41,709 bases of DNA from JAWLBR01 sp041687495 (lineage in GTDB: Bacteria > Bacillota > Limnochordia > DTU087 > JAAYGB01): positions 1 through 41,709 of the forward strand of contig JAWLBR010000015.1 in assembly GCA_041687495.1 (NCBI GenBank). Reading direction: 5' to 3'. Positions within the stretch are counted from its first letter, which is position 1, and each line of letters begins with the position of its first letter. Made by a program: the position numbers and the translations under genes. Of the stretch, positions 16,613-26,400 are shown in pieces. The notes below the pieces were generated by a model that saw nothing but the letters and a program-made list of their open reading frames with translations, was not told the origin of the DNA and did not search any database.

Positions 16613-17626
16613 ATGGATGTTGCAATGATGGGAAGACTGCTGCCTGGGGTGGCGATATCGTTGGGGATTGCGCTGGTAGCTTCCGCCCTAGGCGGACAGG
16701 TGCCGATTGTCGGAGGCAGCATATTTGCGCTGGCCCTTGGGATGGCGGGCAGTCTGCTTCTCCCAACTGCGGGTAAGTTCGAGCCAGGACTGAAGTTCTC
16801 GTCGAAAAAGCTCCTCCGGGCAGCCATCATCTTACTGGGCACCGGCTTGAGCATCACTCAGGTGCTGGTGGTGGGAAGGTATTCACTGTTCGTAATGGTC
16901 TTTACCTTGTCCGCGGCGTTTGGCTCGGCCTATGTTCTGGGCAGTCTGCTGGGGGTAAACTGGAAGTTGAGCAGTCTCATCAGCGCAGGGACGGGTATCT
17001 GCGGGGGCTCTGCCATTGCTACCATCTCGCCGATTATCGATGCTGATGAGACAGATACAGCGTACGCCATGTCTGCCACTTTTGTCTTTGACGTCCTAAT
17101 GATCGTGCTTTTCCCGTTGATGGGTAAAATGATGAATTTATCGGATCTAGCGTATGGCCTGTGGACCGGAACCGCTGTCAACGACACCTCATCTGTAGTG
17201 GCGGCTGGGTATGCCTTCAGCGACGCAGCTGGTGACTTCGCCACTATCGTTAAATTGACACGCACCACCTCCATAGTGCCCATCGCCCTGATCTTTTCGG
17301 TGGTCGCTGGCTATACGCAGTCCAGAAGTGGGGGTGGGGCAGCGGAAAAGTCACTGAGCGTAAGGCGCTTATTTCCCTGGTTCATTTTGCTGTTTGCTTT
17401 GGCAGCATTGATTAACACAGTTGGCCTGATTCCTGCTGCACTCCACGGGCCTTTGAAACAGCTCAGCAAGCTGATGATGGCAATGGCGCTGGCTGCCATT
17501 GGGCTCAAGACTGACCTGCGGAAGATGCTCAATTCCGGCGTTCAGCCGATGGTTCTGGGTTTTCTGGTCTCACTGATTGTCGTTGTTGTCTCCATTGGAG
17601 TGCAGTATCTTACTGGGCAAATATAG
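16613..17626 (+). CDS. YeiH family (UPF0324) putative sulfate exporter
   Basis: A 337-residue membrane protein with about ten hydrophobic segments. Family signatures are LLRAAIILLGTGLS, SAGTGICGGSAIATISPII and GTAVNDTSSVVAAGY. The family is annotated as putative sulfate or sulfonate-related exporters; direct functional proof is limited. ATG at 16613 is preferred to ATG at 16604 because GAGAGG then lies 9 bases upstream rather than touching the start codon. Divergent LysR gene upstream; the GH3 gene follows after 75 bases with no visible terminator between. Confidence 0.9.
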   Translation: MDVAMMGRLLPGVAISLGIALVASALGGQVPIVGGSIFALALGMAGSLLLPTAGKFEPGLKFSSKKLLRAAIILLGTGLSITQVLVVGRYSLFVMVFTLSAAFGSAYVLGSLLGVNWKLSSLISAGTGICGGSAIATISPIIDADETDTAYAMSATFVFDVLMIVLFPLMGKMMNLSDLAYGLWTGTAVNDTSSVVAAGYAFSDAAGDFATIVKLTRTTSIVPIALIFSVVAGYTQSRSGGGAAEKSLSVRRLFPWFILLFALAALINTVGLIPAALHGPLKQLSKLMMAMALAAIGLKTDLRKMLNSGVQPMVLGFLVSLIVVVVSIGVQYLTGQI

Positions 17627-17701
17627 GAAGGTAGAGACAGGAGTCTGTTCCCGTTGGGAGAATACCCAGGTGAATAGTACCAGATAAGGGGGATTTTTGG
17701 C

Positions 17702-19900
17702 ATGGATGCAAAAGGAACGTCTCAAGCTCCGGGGCTTCCACCCTTCCGTGACCCGCAGCTGCCGTTGGAGGAACGGATTGAAGACCTGCTTTCTCGGCTA
17801 ACCTTGGAAGAAAAGGTCTCGCAGATGATCTACAACTCCTCAGCAATATCCAGTGTCGGTGTTCCCGAGTACAACTGGTGGAATGAGTGCCTACACGGTG
17901 TTGGCCGTGCCGGCGTGGCCACGGTCTTTCCTCAGGCCATTGGTATGGCGGCGTCTTTCAACAGCGAACTGTTACATGAAACAGCAACGGTGATCTCTGA
18001 TGAGGCCCGAGCTAAACACCATGAAGCCGCCAGGCACGAAGACCGAGCCATCTACAAAGGCCTCACCTTCTGGTCTCCCAACATAAATATTTTCCGCGAT
18101 CCCAGGTGGGGACGGGGGCAGGAAACCTACGGTGAAGATCCATATCTGACTGGTCGCTTGGGTGTAGCTTTTGTCAAGGGGTTGCAGGGCGATGATCCCA
18201 AGTATCTGAAAGTGGCCGCCTGTGCAAAGCACTACGCTGTCCACAGTGGTCCTGAGCCGATCCGGCACGAGTTCGACGCCAAGGTCAGCCGCAAAGACCT
18301 GCGAGAGACCTATCTACCTGCGTTTAAGGAGTGCGTGCAGGAGGGACAAGTCGAGTCAGTGATGGGGGCTTACAACCGGACCAACGGCGAGCCGTGCTGC
18401 GCAAGTCCAACGCTGTTGGAGCAGATTCTGCGCCAGGAGTGGGGATTTGCCGGGCATGTTGTTTCTGACTGCGGGGCCATCGCCGATATTCACGCCCACC
18501 ACAAAGTTACTTCTACACCGGAAGAGTCCGCAGCCTTAGCGGTGAAAAACGGGTGTGATCTGAACTGTGGTATGGTATTCTCAAGTTTGATCAAAGCCGT
18601 GGAAGAAGGCCTGATTACCGAGGCCGAAGTGGATCGAGCAGTGCGGCGGCTTCTGCGCACCCGCTTTAAGCTGGGGATGTTTGACCCAGAAGAGATGGTG
18701 CCGTACGCTCAGATTCCATATGAGGTTAACGATAGCGAAGATCATCGGCAGTTGGCTCTGCAGATGGCTCGGGAGTCGATGGTGCTCCTGAAAAACGATG
18801 GTGTGCTTCCTCTGGCCAAGGAGAAAGTCCAGTCCATCGCAGTCATTGGTCCCAATGCCGACCGGAGAAGTGTGCTGTTGGGCAATTACTTCGGAACGCC
18901 TTCCCGCTACGTCACGCCAGTGGAAGGAATCCGCCAAGCTGTCGCTCCAGGCACCAAGGTCTACTACGCTGAAGGTTGCAGCCTAGTTGGCAGTTCGTCT
19001 GATACCTGGGGTGTACGTCCAACCCATGGCTTTGGCGAGGCTTTGGCTGCGGCAGAACGGTCCGATGTCGTCGTAATGTGCTTAGGCATTTCACCCGAGC
19101 TTGAGGGAGAAGAAGGGTCTGTAGCCAACTCCGACGGTGGTGGAGATCGGGAGACCCTGGGTCTACCCAGCGTTCAGGAAGACCTTCTCAAGGCAGTCTG
19201 TGAAGTTGGCAAGCCCGTTATCGTCATCTTGATGAATGGCAGCCCAATGACCATCAACTGGGTTCACGACAATGTTTCCGCTGTGCTGGAGGCCTGGTAC
19301 CCAGGCGAAGAAGGTGGAACGGCCATTGCGGACATATTGTTTGGCGGCTATAGCCCCGCTGGCAGGCTTCCAATCACATTTGTCAAGTCCTTGGATCAGC
19401 TGCCACCGTTTACAGACTACAGCATGCAGGGCCGTACCTATCGGTATATGACTGAAGAGCCCCTGTATCCCTTTGGTTATGGACTGTCATATACCAAATT
19501 TGAGTACTCTGGGCTAACAGTGCAGTCCAAAGTAGAGCCGACAGACTCGGTCATTGTCAGTGTCACTGTCAAAAACGCTGGTGCCACTGCCGGGGATGAA
19601 GTGGTGCAGCTGTATGTAACCGATGTTGAAGCCTCTGTCACTGTTCCGAGATGGCAGCTGCAAGGGGTGACTCGGGTTGGTCTGCAGCCTGGAGAAGAGA
19701 AGACAGTGGAGTTTACTCTCACTCCGCGGCAGCTAGCTATAATTGACGAAGACGGACGGGCAGTGCTGGAACCAGGCGTGTTCCAAGTGTTTGTCGGAGG
19801 CCAGCAGCCGGACAAGCGCAGTAGCGAGCTGACCGGGAACTTCGTGCTGACCGGCGAATTCGAAGTTGTAGGAAAAGAACCTGTTCTCCTGCAGTACTAG
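17702..19900 (+). CDS. GH3 family beta-glycosidase (xylosidase/glucosidase type)
   Basis: A 732-residue cytoplasmic enzyme (no signal peptide). It has an N-terminal TIM-like domain with WWNECLHGVGRAG and KHYAVHSGPE, the nucleophile D256 in VVSDCGAI, an alpha/beta sandwich domain carrying the acid/base candidate near E468-E470 (PELEGEEG), and a C-terminal fibronectin-III-like domain (about 620-730). The WWNE-LHGV opening is characteristic of GH3 beta-xylosidases and related enzymes, so it probably removes single sugars from imported plant oligosaccharides. The ribosome site is weak (GGGG about 9 bases upstream). It is followed by a strong terminator. Confidence 0.93.
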   Translation: MDAKGTSQAPGLPPFRDPQLPLEERIEDLLSRLTLEEKVSQMIYNSSAISSVGVPEYNWWNECLHGVGRAGVATVFPQAIGMAASFNSELLHETATVISDEARAKHHEAARHEDRAIYKGLTFWSPNINIFRDPRWGRGQETYGEDPYLTGRLGVAFVKGLQGDDPKYLKVAACAKHYAVHSGPEPIRHEFDAKVSRKDLRETYLPAFKECVQEGQVESVMGAYNRTNGEPCCASPTLLEQILRQEWGFAGHVVSDCGAIADIHAHHKVTSTPEESAALAVKNGCDLNCGMVFSSLIKAVEEGLITEAEVDRAVRRLLRTRFKLGMFDPEEMVPYAQIPYEVNDSEDHRQLALQMARESMVLLKNDGVLPLAKEKVQSIAVIGPNADRRSVLLGNYFGTPSRYVTPVEGIRQAVAPGTKVYYAEGCSLVGSSSDTWGVRPTHGFGEALAAAERSDVVVMCLGISPELEGEEGSVANSDGGGDRETLGLPSVQEDLLKAVCEVGKPVIVILMNGSPMTINWVHDNVSAVLEAWYPGEEGGTAIADILFGGYSPAGRLPITFVKSLDQLPPFTDYSMQGRTYRYMTEEPLYPFGYGLSYTKFEYSGLTVQSKVEPTDSVIVSVTVKNAGATAGDEVVQLYVTDVEASVTVPRWQLQGVTRVGLQPGEEKTVEFTLTPRQLAIIDEDGRAVLEPGVFQVFVGGQQPDKRSSELTGNFVLTGEFEVVGKEPVLLQY

Positions 19901-19928
19901 TTAACAAGTAGGCAAAAGGATACACGAG

Positions 19929-19976
19929 CAGCGGGTCAAGAGTCTTAAAGGATTCTTGGCTCGCTGTCTTTTTTTG
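19929..19976 (+). terminator. Rho-independent terminator after the GH3 gene
   Basis: AGCGGGTCAAGA pairs with TCTTGGCTCGCT (two G-U pairs), followed by GTC and seven T residues, 30 bases after the GH3 stop codon. It separates the GH3 gene from the sigma-factor operon. Confidence 0.88.
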
Positions 19977-20016
19977 GCTTTACCATTGTCTTTGGGTTTC
20001 AGAAGGTTTTTTTGCT

Positions 20017-20051
20017 GTATCAGTGAACTTTTTGCCCTATGGTGTATCAGT
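20017..20051 (+). promoter_or_regulatory. Promoter region of the sigma factor operon
   Basis: Two direct copies of GTATCAGT (20017-20024 and 20044-20051) flank GAACTT (20025-20030), which resembles an ECF-sigma -35 element and would suit self-activation. A sigma-A-like alternative, TTGCCC-17 bases-TATGAG, overlaps it. The spacing from GAACTT to a -10 element is not typical, so the assignment is tentative. Confidence 0.35.
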
Positions 20052-20097
20052 ATGTATGAGTAATCAGGTGCCCACGGTCAGGGGAAGGGGTGAGCGC

Positions 20098-20661
20098 ATG
20101 GTGTCGCCAATTCCAGAGGCAACACTTCTGGAAAGGTGCCGGCAGCGGGACCCGGAAGCGCTGGACAGCTTTGTTCGCAAGTTTGAGGGGCCAATCTATC
20201 GGTACGTAGTTCGGATGGCTGGTCAGAATGATGCGGAAGATCTGACCCAGGAAGTTTTCTTGCGGGCTATTCCCGCCCTGGGGAACTTCCGGGGCGAAGC
20301 GTCTCTTAATACCTGGATTTACAAGGTAGCCACCAATGTCTGCCGTCAGCACTACCGTAGACAAAGGCTCCGCAAGTTGATCAGTCTGGGTCGATTCGGT
20401 GAGGGCCATGTAGATGCCGGGCGTGAGTCAATTGATCCCTTTGAGTCTTCTGAACTGCGTGCGGTGATCAAATTGGCGCTGCAGAAACTGCCTTGGCCCC
20501 AGCGGGAAGCTGTGGTGTTGCGTGATGTCGAAGGTTTGAGTTACGAAGAGATCACACAGGTTGTGGGATGTTCGGTAGGAACGGTGAAGTCTCGTATTTA
20601 CTATGGGAGAACGCAGCTAGTTAAAGAGCTGGAGCGTATGGGGGTACGGGAAAGGAGGTAG
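20098..20661 (+). CDS. ECF-type RNA polymerase sigma factor (sigma-70 family)
   Basis: The protein has 187 residues from ATG 20098. Region 2 holds DAEDLTQEVFLRAIPALGNF and the -10-binding helix around LNTWIYKVATNVCRQHYRR. Region 4 holds LPWPQREAVVLRDVEGLSYE and the helix-turn-helix ITQVVGCSVGTVKSRIYYG. There is no region 3, as in ECF factors. ATG 20098 is preferred over the upstream GTG/ATG codons in the same frame because AGGGGTGA lies 6 bases before it. It is directly followed by a zinc-finger anti-sigma gene and an RseB-like gene, so it is probably released on envelope stress and then drives this operon. Confidence 0.95.
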   Translation: MVSPIPEATLLERCRQRDPEALDSFVRKFEGPIYRYVVRMAGQNDAEDLTQEVFLRAIPALGNFRGEASLNTWIYKVATNVCRQHYRRQRLRKLISLGRFGEGHVDAGRESIDPFESSELRAVIKLALQKLPWPQREAVVLRDVEGLSYEEITQVVGCSVGTVKSRIYYGRTQLVKELERMGVRERR

Positions 20662-20667
20662 GGTGGT

Positions 20668-21135
20668 ATGCGGCTTGTCCACAGACACTGTCTCAGCCCA
20701 ACCCAAGTAGTCGCTTTGGTCGATGGTCGCATGGCTCCGCTGACGGCGGACGCGCTGCAGGAACATATTGCCCGCTGCAGTCGCTGTCAACGGCGGGTGA
20801 GTGAACAAATGGATCTTGTAAGAGTGCTAGAATCTGTTGTGGGGTCCGAACCCGTTCCTTCTGGTCTGCACACAGGAATCCGAAGGCGGTGGGCCTGGGA
20901 GCGGGCTAGAGACGATAAGGCACGAAAACCTATCTGGACTTGGGTAACCATTCCCGTGGTGGCCTTGATGCTGTTCTTTGGTCTGGCGATTCACCGGGAT
21001 CTGTCGGGTCTGGACAGTGCCTATGCTGAAACGTACAGCCAAGCCTACTTGAGTGACAGTGCTTTGCTCCAACGGGAGTTGGGACTGGTTTCGAACTATG
21101 ATCTGGGATTTGTCGATGAGGGAGAGCAATGGTAA
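20668..21135 (+). CDS. Zinc-finger anti-sigma factor (zf-HC2 type), membrane-anchored
   Basis: The protein has 155 residues. The N-terminal cytoplasmic part has the anti-sigma zinc motif His33-x3-Cys37-x2-Cys40 (EHIARCSRC). One membrane segment at about 89-108 is followed by a short external tail of about 45 residues. It would hold the sigma factor inactive at the membrane. AAGGAGG overlaps the end of the sigma gene, and the start is 6 bases after it. Its last bases overlap the RseB-like gene by seven bases. Confidence 0.9.
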   Translation: MRLVHRHCLSPTQVVALVDGRMAPLTADALQEHIARCSRCQRRVSEQMDLVRVLESVVGSEPVPSGLHTGIRRRWAWERARDDKARKPIWTWVTIPVVALMLFFGLAIHRDLSGLDSAYAETYSQAYLSDSALLQRELGLVSNYDLGFVDEGEQW

Positions 21136-22130
21136 GGGGCAAGGCGTGGATTCACGTTCTCGTAGTGTTCTTGGTAGCGGCTTTGGCAACTGGCACCACC
21201 TTAGCTGCGGATAAACTTGAGCCCAATCAGGTGCAGTTGGCCAAGGACATTTTGGCCCAGGTGGATGAGATGAGTGCGACCCCGATTCAGTTTGAAGAGG
21301 TGGTTGTCAGGGCCAGTGCCGACCGGTCCACCACAACGCGGTACAAGGTGTGGCACGGATCCGAGGGTCGGTATCGGATTGAGCGTACTGAGGATACAGG
21401 ACGCCAGATCACAATTGTCTGCAACGGAGAAACCAGATGGACGCTGGATTCCAACATCCCCGCAGTCCTAGTGGAGCACGATCCGTTCCCAGCGCGGAGG
21501 CGGTACTCGGCGGTGCCCTTCCTGGCTGGAAGGTTAAGTGGTGAGGTATTAGTCCAGACAACCCGCTATTTTCACCGGCCAGTCTACCTAATTACGATCA
21601 CGGGGGACAAGAGTACGCACAAGCTGTGGATTGATCGTGAGAAGTTCTTGGTGTGGAAAGAAGAAAAAAGTTGGAGAAATAGCGAGGGCCTTTATCTTTC
21701 CTACAAAACCAACGCTGAGTGGTCACCGATCTTTGCTCAGGAGGACTTCTCACTGGCCCATGGCGGGCGCCGGATGGTAGACAAGCGGGAGTGGATTCGG
21801 CTGCGGCTCACCGAGCAGAGCGGATTTGCCGTGGGACTGCCGACAGTACTCCCCGCAGGATATGAGTTTTTTCGCAGCCGAGTTTTGACCGTCGACGCCA
21901 ACAAAGCTCTGATGCTGCAGTATCGAGAGCGGGACCAGCTGCTCTCGGTCTTTCAGCACAAAGATGGGTTTTCGCGGCAGCAGCTGCACCAACTCAAGCA
22001 GAAGATCAGAGGTGCTCAAGCTGAGGTGGATATTGAAGTGGCTTTCCGGTCCCGGGATGGGATGACCTACGTCGCGGTAGGGCCGGTTAGCAAAAACGAA
22101 CTTGAAATGCTCCTAGATTCCATCAAGTAA
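21129..22130 (+). CDS. RseB/MucB-like envelope-stress sensor protein (LolA/RseB fold)
   Basis: The protein has 333 residues. A signal peptide or anchor (1-27, ending TLAA-DK) is followed by a beta-rich domain of about 200 residues with the RseB/LolA pattern (YKVWHGSEGRYRIE, KLWIDREKFLVWKEE) and a smaller C-terminal domain (about 250-333). RseB proteins bind lipids or mislocalised envelope components and protect the anti-sigma factor from cleavage. The ATG overlaps the anti-sigma stop codon (ATGGTAA), implying coupled translation. Orthology to RseB is inferred from fold pattern and gene order. Confidence 0.82.
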   Translation: MVRGKAWIHVLVVFLVAALATGTTLAADKLEPNQVQLAKDILAQVDEMSATPIQFEEVVVRASADRSTTTRYKVWHGSEGRYRIERTEDTGRQITIVCNGETRWTLDSNIPAVLVEHDPFPARRRYSAVPFLAGRLSGEVLVQTTRYFHRPVYLITITGDKSTHKLWIDREKFLVWKEEKSWRNSEGLYLSYKTNAEWSPIFAQEDFSLAHGGRRMVDKREWIRLRLTEQSGFAVGLPTVLPAGYEFFRSRVLTVDANKALMLQYRERDQLLSVFQHKDGFSRQQLHQLKQKIRGAQAEVDIEVAFRSRDGMTYVAVGPVSKNELEMLLDSIK

Positions 22131-22148
22131 GAGAAATGGGAGAGAGAA

Positions 22149-23423
22149 ATGGGTGATGGTAACGTGAAGTCGCAAAAAAAGCAGCTGCCGATTAAGCGAA
22201 TTCTGACCTGGGTGGTCGTTTGTGCAGTACTGGTGTTACTGGGGATTCGCGTCAACGATGCGATTTCGGCAAAAAGAAACCCAACGGGGTCAGGTGCACG
22301 TTCAGCCGGCTTTGGTTGGGGTCGCACCCAGGAGTTGACCACCGTCCGGGTGCAGGCTGTAAAGCAGGGTACGGTACAAGAGTTTGCCACCCTTTCGGGA
22401 ACACTGGAGCCCTCCTACCAGGTAGATGTCACGGCTCGCCGACCGGGACGAGTAGAGAGTGTTCAAGCCCAAGTCGGTCAGCGGGTTGAGGAAGGGCAGG
22501 TGCTTGGCACCGTAGAGCACCGAGACTTGCTGCTGCAGCAGAGGCAGATGGAGGCGAACCTCGCCGTCAGTCAGGCTGGTTTGCGTCGAGCCGAGATCCA
22601 GCGGGAGAGGTCATATGCCGACTACCAGAGGGTGGAGCAGCTGTTTGAGCAGAAGGCTGCGACGGAGCAGGAACTGAAAAATGTGATGAATCAGCTGCGG
22701 GAAGCGGATGTGCAGCTTGAGGTGGCTCGAGCGCAGCTCGAACAGGTAAAGACAAATTCGGAAATGCTGCAGTTGCAGCTGGATTATGTCAACATTGATA
22801 CACCGGTGGCGGGAGTGCTGCTATCTTCTTCCCTCACGGTGGGAAGTCAGGTGAACAATGGAGCTTCGGTAGCGAGGGTGGCAGGGATTGACCCCATTGA
22901 GGTCGTGTTTCACGTGCCTGAGCGGGATATTGCCCGACTTAGTGTTGGTCAACCTTTCTCCATTGAAGTTGATGCCTTCGCCCCAAAGAAATTTCCCGGG
23001 ACCGTTGCGGAGCTGGGCACTACCGTTGATCCGACCACTCGGAGTTTGAAGGTGCGGGGTGTGATCCCAAACCCTGATCTGAGCCTGCGGCCCGGCATGT
23101 ACGCTAAGATCGACCTTTTCATCGCCACGGCAGATCAAACTCTCACCGTCCCCAGGGAAGCGCTCTTGACCGACTCGAATGGTCTTTATGTGTTCGTCGT
23201 CAGAGACGGACGCGCGTTGCAGCAGCCCATTACCGTGAGTGTTCAGGGGCGGGAAATGGTTGCCGTTACCGAGGGGTTGTCTGAAGGTGAGATTGTTGTG
23301 ACCGTCGGACAGCAGCGTCTGCGGGATGGTGAAGCCGTGCGCACGGTGGGAAGTGAAGCAGCGACAGTTACCGGGCAAGCCAAGCCTAATCTGACAGCCC
23401 CCGGGGGAGGTGGCAGTCGATGA
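22149..23423 (+). CDS. Efflux RND transporter adaptor (membrane fusion protein, HlyD/AcrA type)
   Basis: The protein has 424 residues. One N-terminal membrane segment (about 18-34) after a basic start is followed by a periplasmic-type adaptor: a lipoyl half (ARRPGRVESVQAQVGQRVEEG), a long coiled-coil hairpin (about 130-205, rich in Gln, Glu and Leu), the second lipoyl half (DTPVAGVLLSSSLTVGSQV), a beta-barrel domain and a membrane-proximal domain (VPREALLTDSNGLYVFVV). It links the pump to the outer channel. GGGAGAGAG precedes the ATG. Its stop overlaps the next start in ATGA at 23420-23423, so the two proteins are probably made in fixed ratio. Confidence 0.94.
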   Translation: MGDGNVKSQKKQLPIKRILTWVVVCAVLVLLGIRVNDAISAKRNPTGSGARSAGFGWGRTQELTTVRVQAVKQGTVQEFATLSGTLEPSYQVDVTARRPGRVESVQAQVGQRVEEGQVLGTVEHRDLLLQQRQMEANLAVSQAGLRRAEIQRERSYADYQRVEQLFEQKAATEQELKNVMNQLREADVQLEVARAQLEQVKTNSEMLQLQLDYVNIDTPVAGVLLSSSLTVGSQVNNGASVARVAGIDPIEVVFHVPERDIARLSVGQPFSIEVDAFAPKKFPGTVAELGTTVDPTTRSLKVRGVIPNPDLSLRPGMYAKIDLFIATADQTLTVPREALLTDSNGLYVFVVRDGRALQQPITVSVQGREMVAVTEGLSEGEIVVTVGQQRLRDGEAVRTVGSEAATVTGQAKPNLTAPGGGGSR

Positions 23424-26400
23424 GCTTGCCAGAGTGGGTAGTGCGCCGGCCGGTCACCACTTCGATGTTTTTCATCGCCGTTGTTTTGTTCGGCATTTTC
23501 TCTTTGGGCAGACTGGCCATCGACCTCATTCCTGAGGTATCTTTTCCGTCGCTCAGTATCTCTTCCAGCTACAGCGGAGTAGCACCGGAAGAGATCGAGC
23601 GCCTACTGACCATCCCCTTGGAGCAGGCGGTGAGTTCAGTCAATGGGGTCACGGGGATGCAGTCGACATCTCGAGAGGGGAGTTCTCGGATCACGCTCCA
23701 ATTCGACTGGGGGACTGATCTGCAGGCTGCCGCCAATGAAGTGCGAGCTAATGTGGAACGGGTTCGGTCCCGTCTTCCCGACGATGCTTCGGCTCCATCG
23801 GTCGGGTCTTTTGACCCGAATCGGATGCCGATTATGACCATTGCTCTAGGTGGGAATCTGGACTCCGCCTCCTTGCGGCGCTTAGCAGAGGAGGAGTTCA
23901 CATATTATTTGGAGAGAATTGATGGGGTGGCTGCCATCTCGGTTCTAGGCGGACGTACCCAAGAGATCCTGGTCAAGCTTGACCCAGTGCGTTTGCAGGC
24001 ACACGGACTGACAGTGGATCAGGTAGTACAGGCCATCCGCTCAGAAAACTTCAACCTACCTGCAGGTCGAGTTATTGTCGGAGAAGCGCAGTTCACCCTG
24101 CGCAGCGTCGGTGAGTTGGGTTCCATTCAGGAACTGGAATCTATTCTTGTGGCCAGGAGAAACGGAGTCAAGACGTACTTACAAGATATTGCGGAAATCG
24201 AGGGTGGTGGCGACGATGGCGGGATGATTGTCCGGGTAGACGGCCAGCCTGGCATCACCCTCTCGGTTCAGAAACAGTCGGGAGCCAATACAGTTCAAGT
24301 TGCCCAGGCGGTCTCTAAGACCTTGGATGACCTACGGCTCCGGTATCCGGAGCTAAATATTCGCATTGTCAGCGACTCATCGGTCTATATTCGGCAGTCA
24401 GTGAACAATGTGGTTACCGCCGGTCTGTTTGGAGCCCTGTTGGCTGCTTTACTGCTGCTATTGTTCCTGCACAGTGTGCGCCTTACAGCGATCATCGCTG
24501 TGGCAATTCCAGTATCGTTTGTTGGGTCGTTTATCCTTATTGAACGGGCTGGAATGACACTTAACATCATGTCCCTTGGCGGCTTGGCCCTTGGTGTTGG
24601 CATGCTGGTGGATAACTCCATCGTGGTCTTGGAGAATATCTACAGGCATATCAAGGAAGGTAAGTCTGCCAAAGAAGCGGCGGTAGTTGGAACGAAAGAG
24701 ATGAGTTCGGCTATCGTAGCCTCTACGCTGACAACTTTGGCTGTCTTTTTGCCGATGATGTTTGTTTCAGGGATGACTGGCATTTTATTTCGCCAGCTGT
24801 CCTTGATGGTTGCCTTCTCCATTATGTGTTCACTGGTGGTGGCTCTAACTTTGCTGCCGGTAATGTCGGCGTACTTGCTGCACCGGGAGAGCGAGGGCCA
24901 GAATGGTGGTTTTTTTGGTCGGGTAGGCCGCTGGATTGAAGGTTTGCTCGCCAAAAATGAAGAGAAGTATGCGGGGATTGTCCGCAGGGCAGTGCGTCGG
25001 CCCGGATTGGTGGTAGGAGTCACCTCTGTCGTGTTTGTGGCAAGCCTACTGCTGGTACCGCTGCTGGGCAGTGAACTGATGCCGGTGAGTGATGAAGGTG
25101 AGCTGACTATATACTTCTCTCTTCCCTCCGGTACCAAGCTCGAGACCACCGATGCGATGGCTTGGAAAGTTGAGGAGATTATTCGGGAGAGAGTACCTGA
25201 GTTAAGGGCGATGGATGTGCGGGTCGGCTCAGGCGGAGGGCGAGGGACCAACTCAGGTTCTATAAACTTGGTGTTGACTCCCCGTGATCAGCGAAGCCGT
25301 TCAACTGACGAGGTCGTGTCTGACTTGCGCAGCCGTCTATCGGAGATCCCCGGGCTAACGGCTCGGGTATGGGTCCGCAGCAATATGGCGGAACGCATGG
25401 CTTCTGGTAGTTTTGGTGGCGGCAGTGAGAGAATCAGTATTTACGTACAGGGGTATCAGCTGCCGGTGATTCGCCAGACTGCCAGCGACCTAGTCGGGAT
25501 CATCGAGCAAATCCCTGGGGTGATCAATGCCTCTGTGGCTAGAGATGAGGAGCAGCCCGAGTTTGTCATTCGCATCGATAAGGAGCGGGCTGCGGATGTT
25601 GGATTGAGTGCAACTCAGGTGGCCAGTACTGTTCAAGCAGCTGTCCAGGGAAGAACTGCCAGCCAGTTGCGAGTAGGTGCAGAGGAATTTCCTATTCGGG
25701 TGGCTGTAGGCAGTTCGACTGGAATGCTGCCGGCCGAGATCGAGGCTTTACCCATCCCGGTTGGGGGCGGTCAGTACGTTCCGCTGCGCAGCGTCGGCTC
25801 GCTGGTGGTCCAAGACAGTCCTGCTGCCATTGAGCGGATGAATCAGCAGCGGACGGTGCGGGTAACCGCCTCGCCGGAAGGTCGAGACTTAGGCAGTGTT
25901 ATCGCGGATATCCGGGAAGCCGTTTACTCTCAAGGAGTACCTGAGGGAGTGATGGTGTACTTTGGCGGAGAGTATGAAGAACAGCAGCGGGCCTTCCGTG
26001 AGCTGATAACGGTTTTGCTTCTGGCAGTGGCCCTAGTCTACAGCGTGATGGCATCGCAGTTTGAATCACTTTTTGATCCACTGCTTGTCATGTTCTCGAT
26101 TCCCTTCGCTTTGGTGGGGGTCATTACTACGCTGTTCTTGACAGATACTCCCTTGACCACACAGGCGTTTATGGGCCTGATTATGCTGGGAGGAATTGTG
26201 GTTAACAACGCAATTGTCCTGATCAGTTACATAAACCTGCTGCGGGAGCAAGGGGTTGAGCTGGTCTTCGCTGTAGAGCAGGCGGCTCGAACCAGGCTGC
26301 GTCCCATCCTCCTAACCACTGGATCCACAGTGCTTGGTCTTCTACCCATGGCGCTGGAGTTGGGGGAGGGATCAGAGATTCAGGCTCCACTGGCCCGTAC

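Noticed and set aside
24640..25251. 203-codon frame on the minus strand within the RND gene
   Set aside because: Its low-complexity Ser/Thr/Pro composition is typical of an antisense shadow; the RND frame is clearly the real gene.
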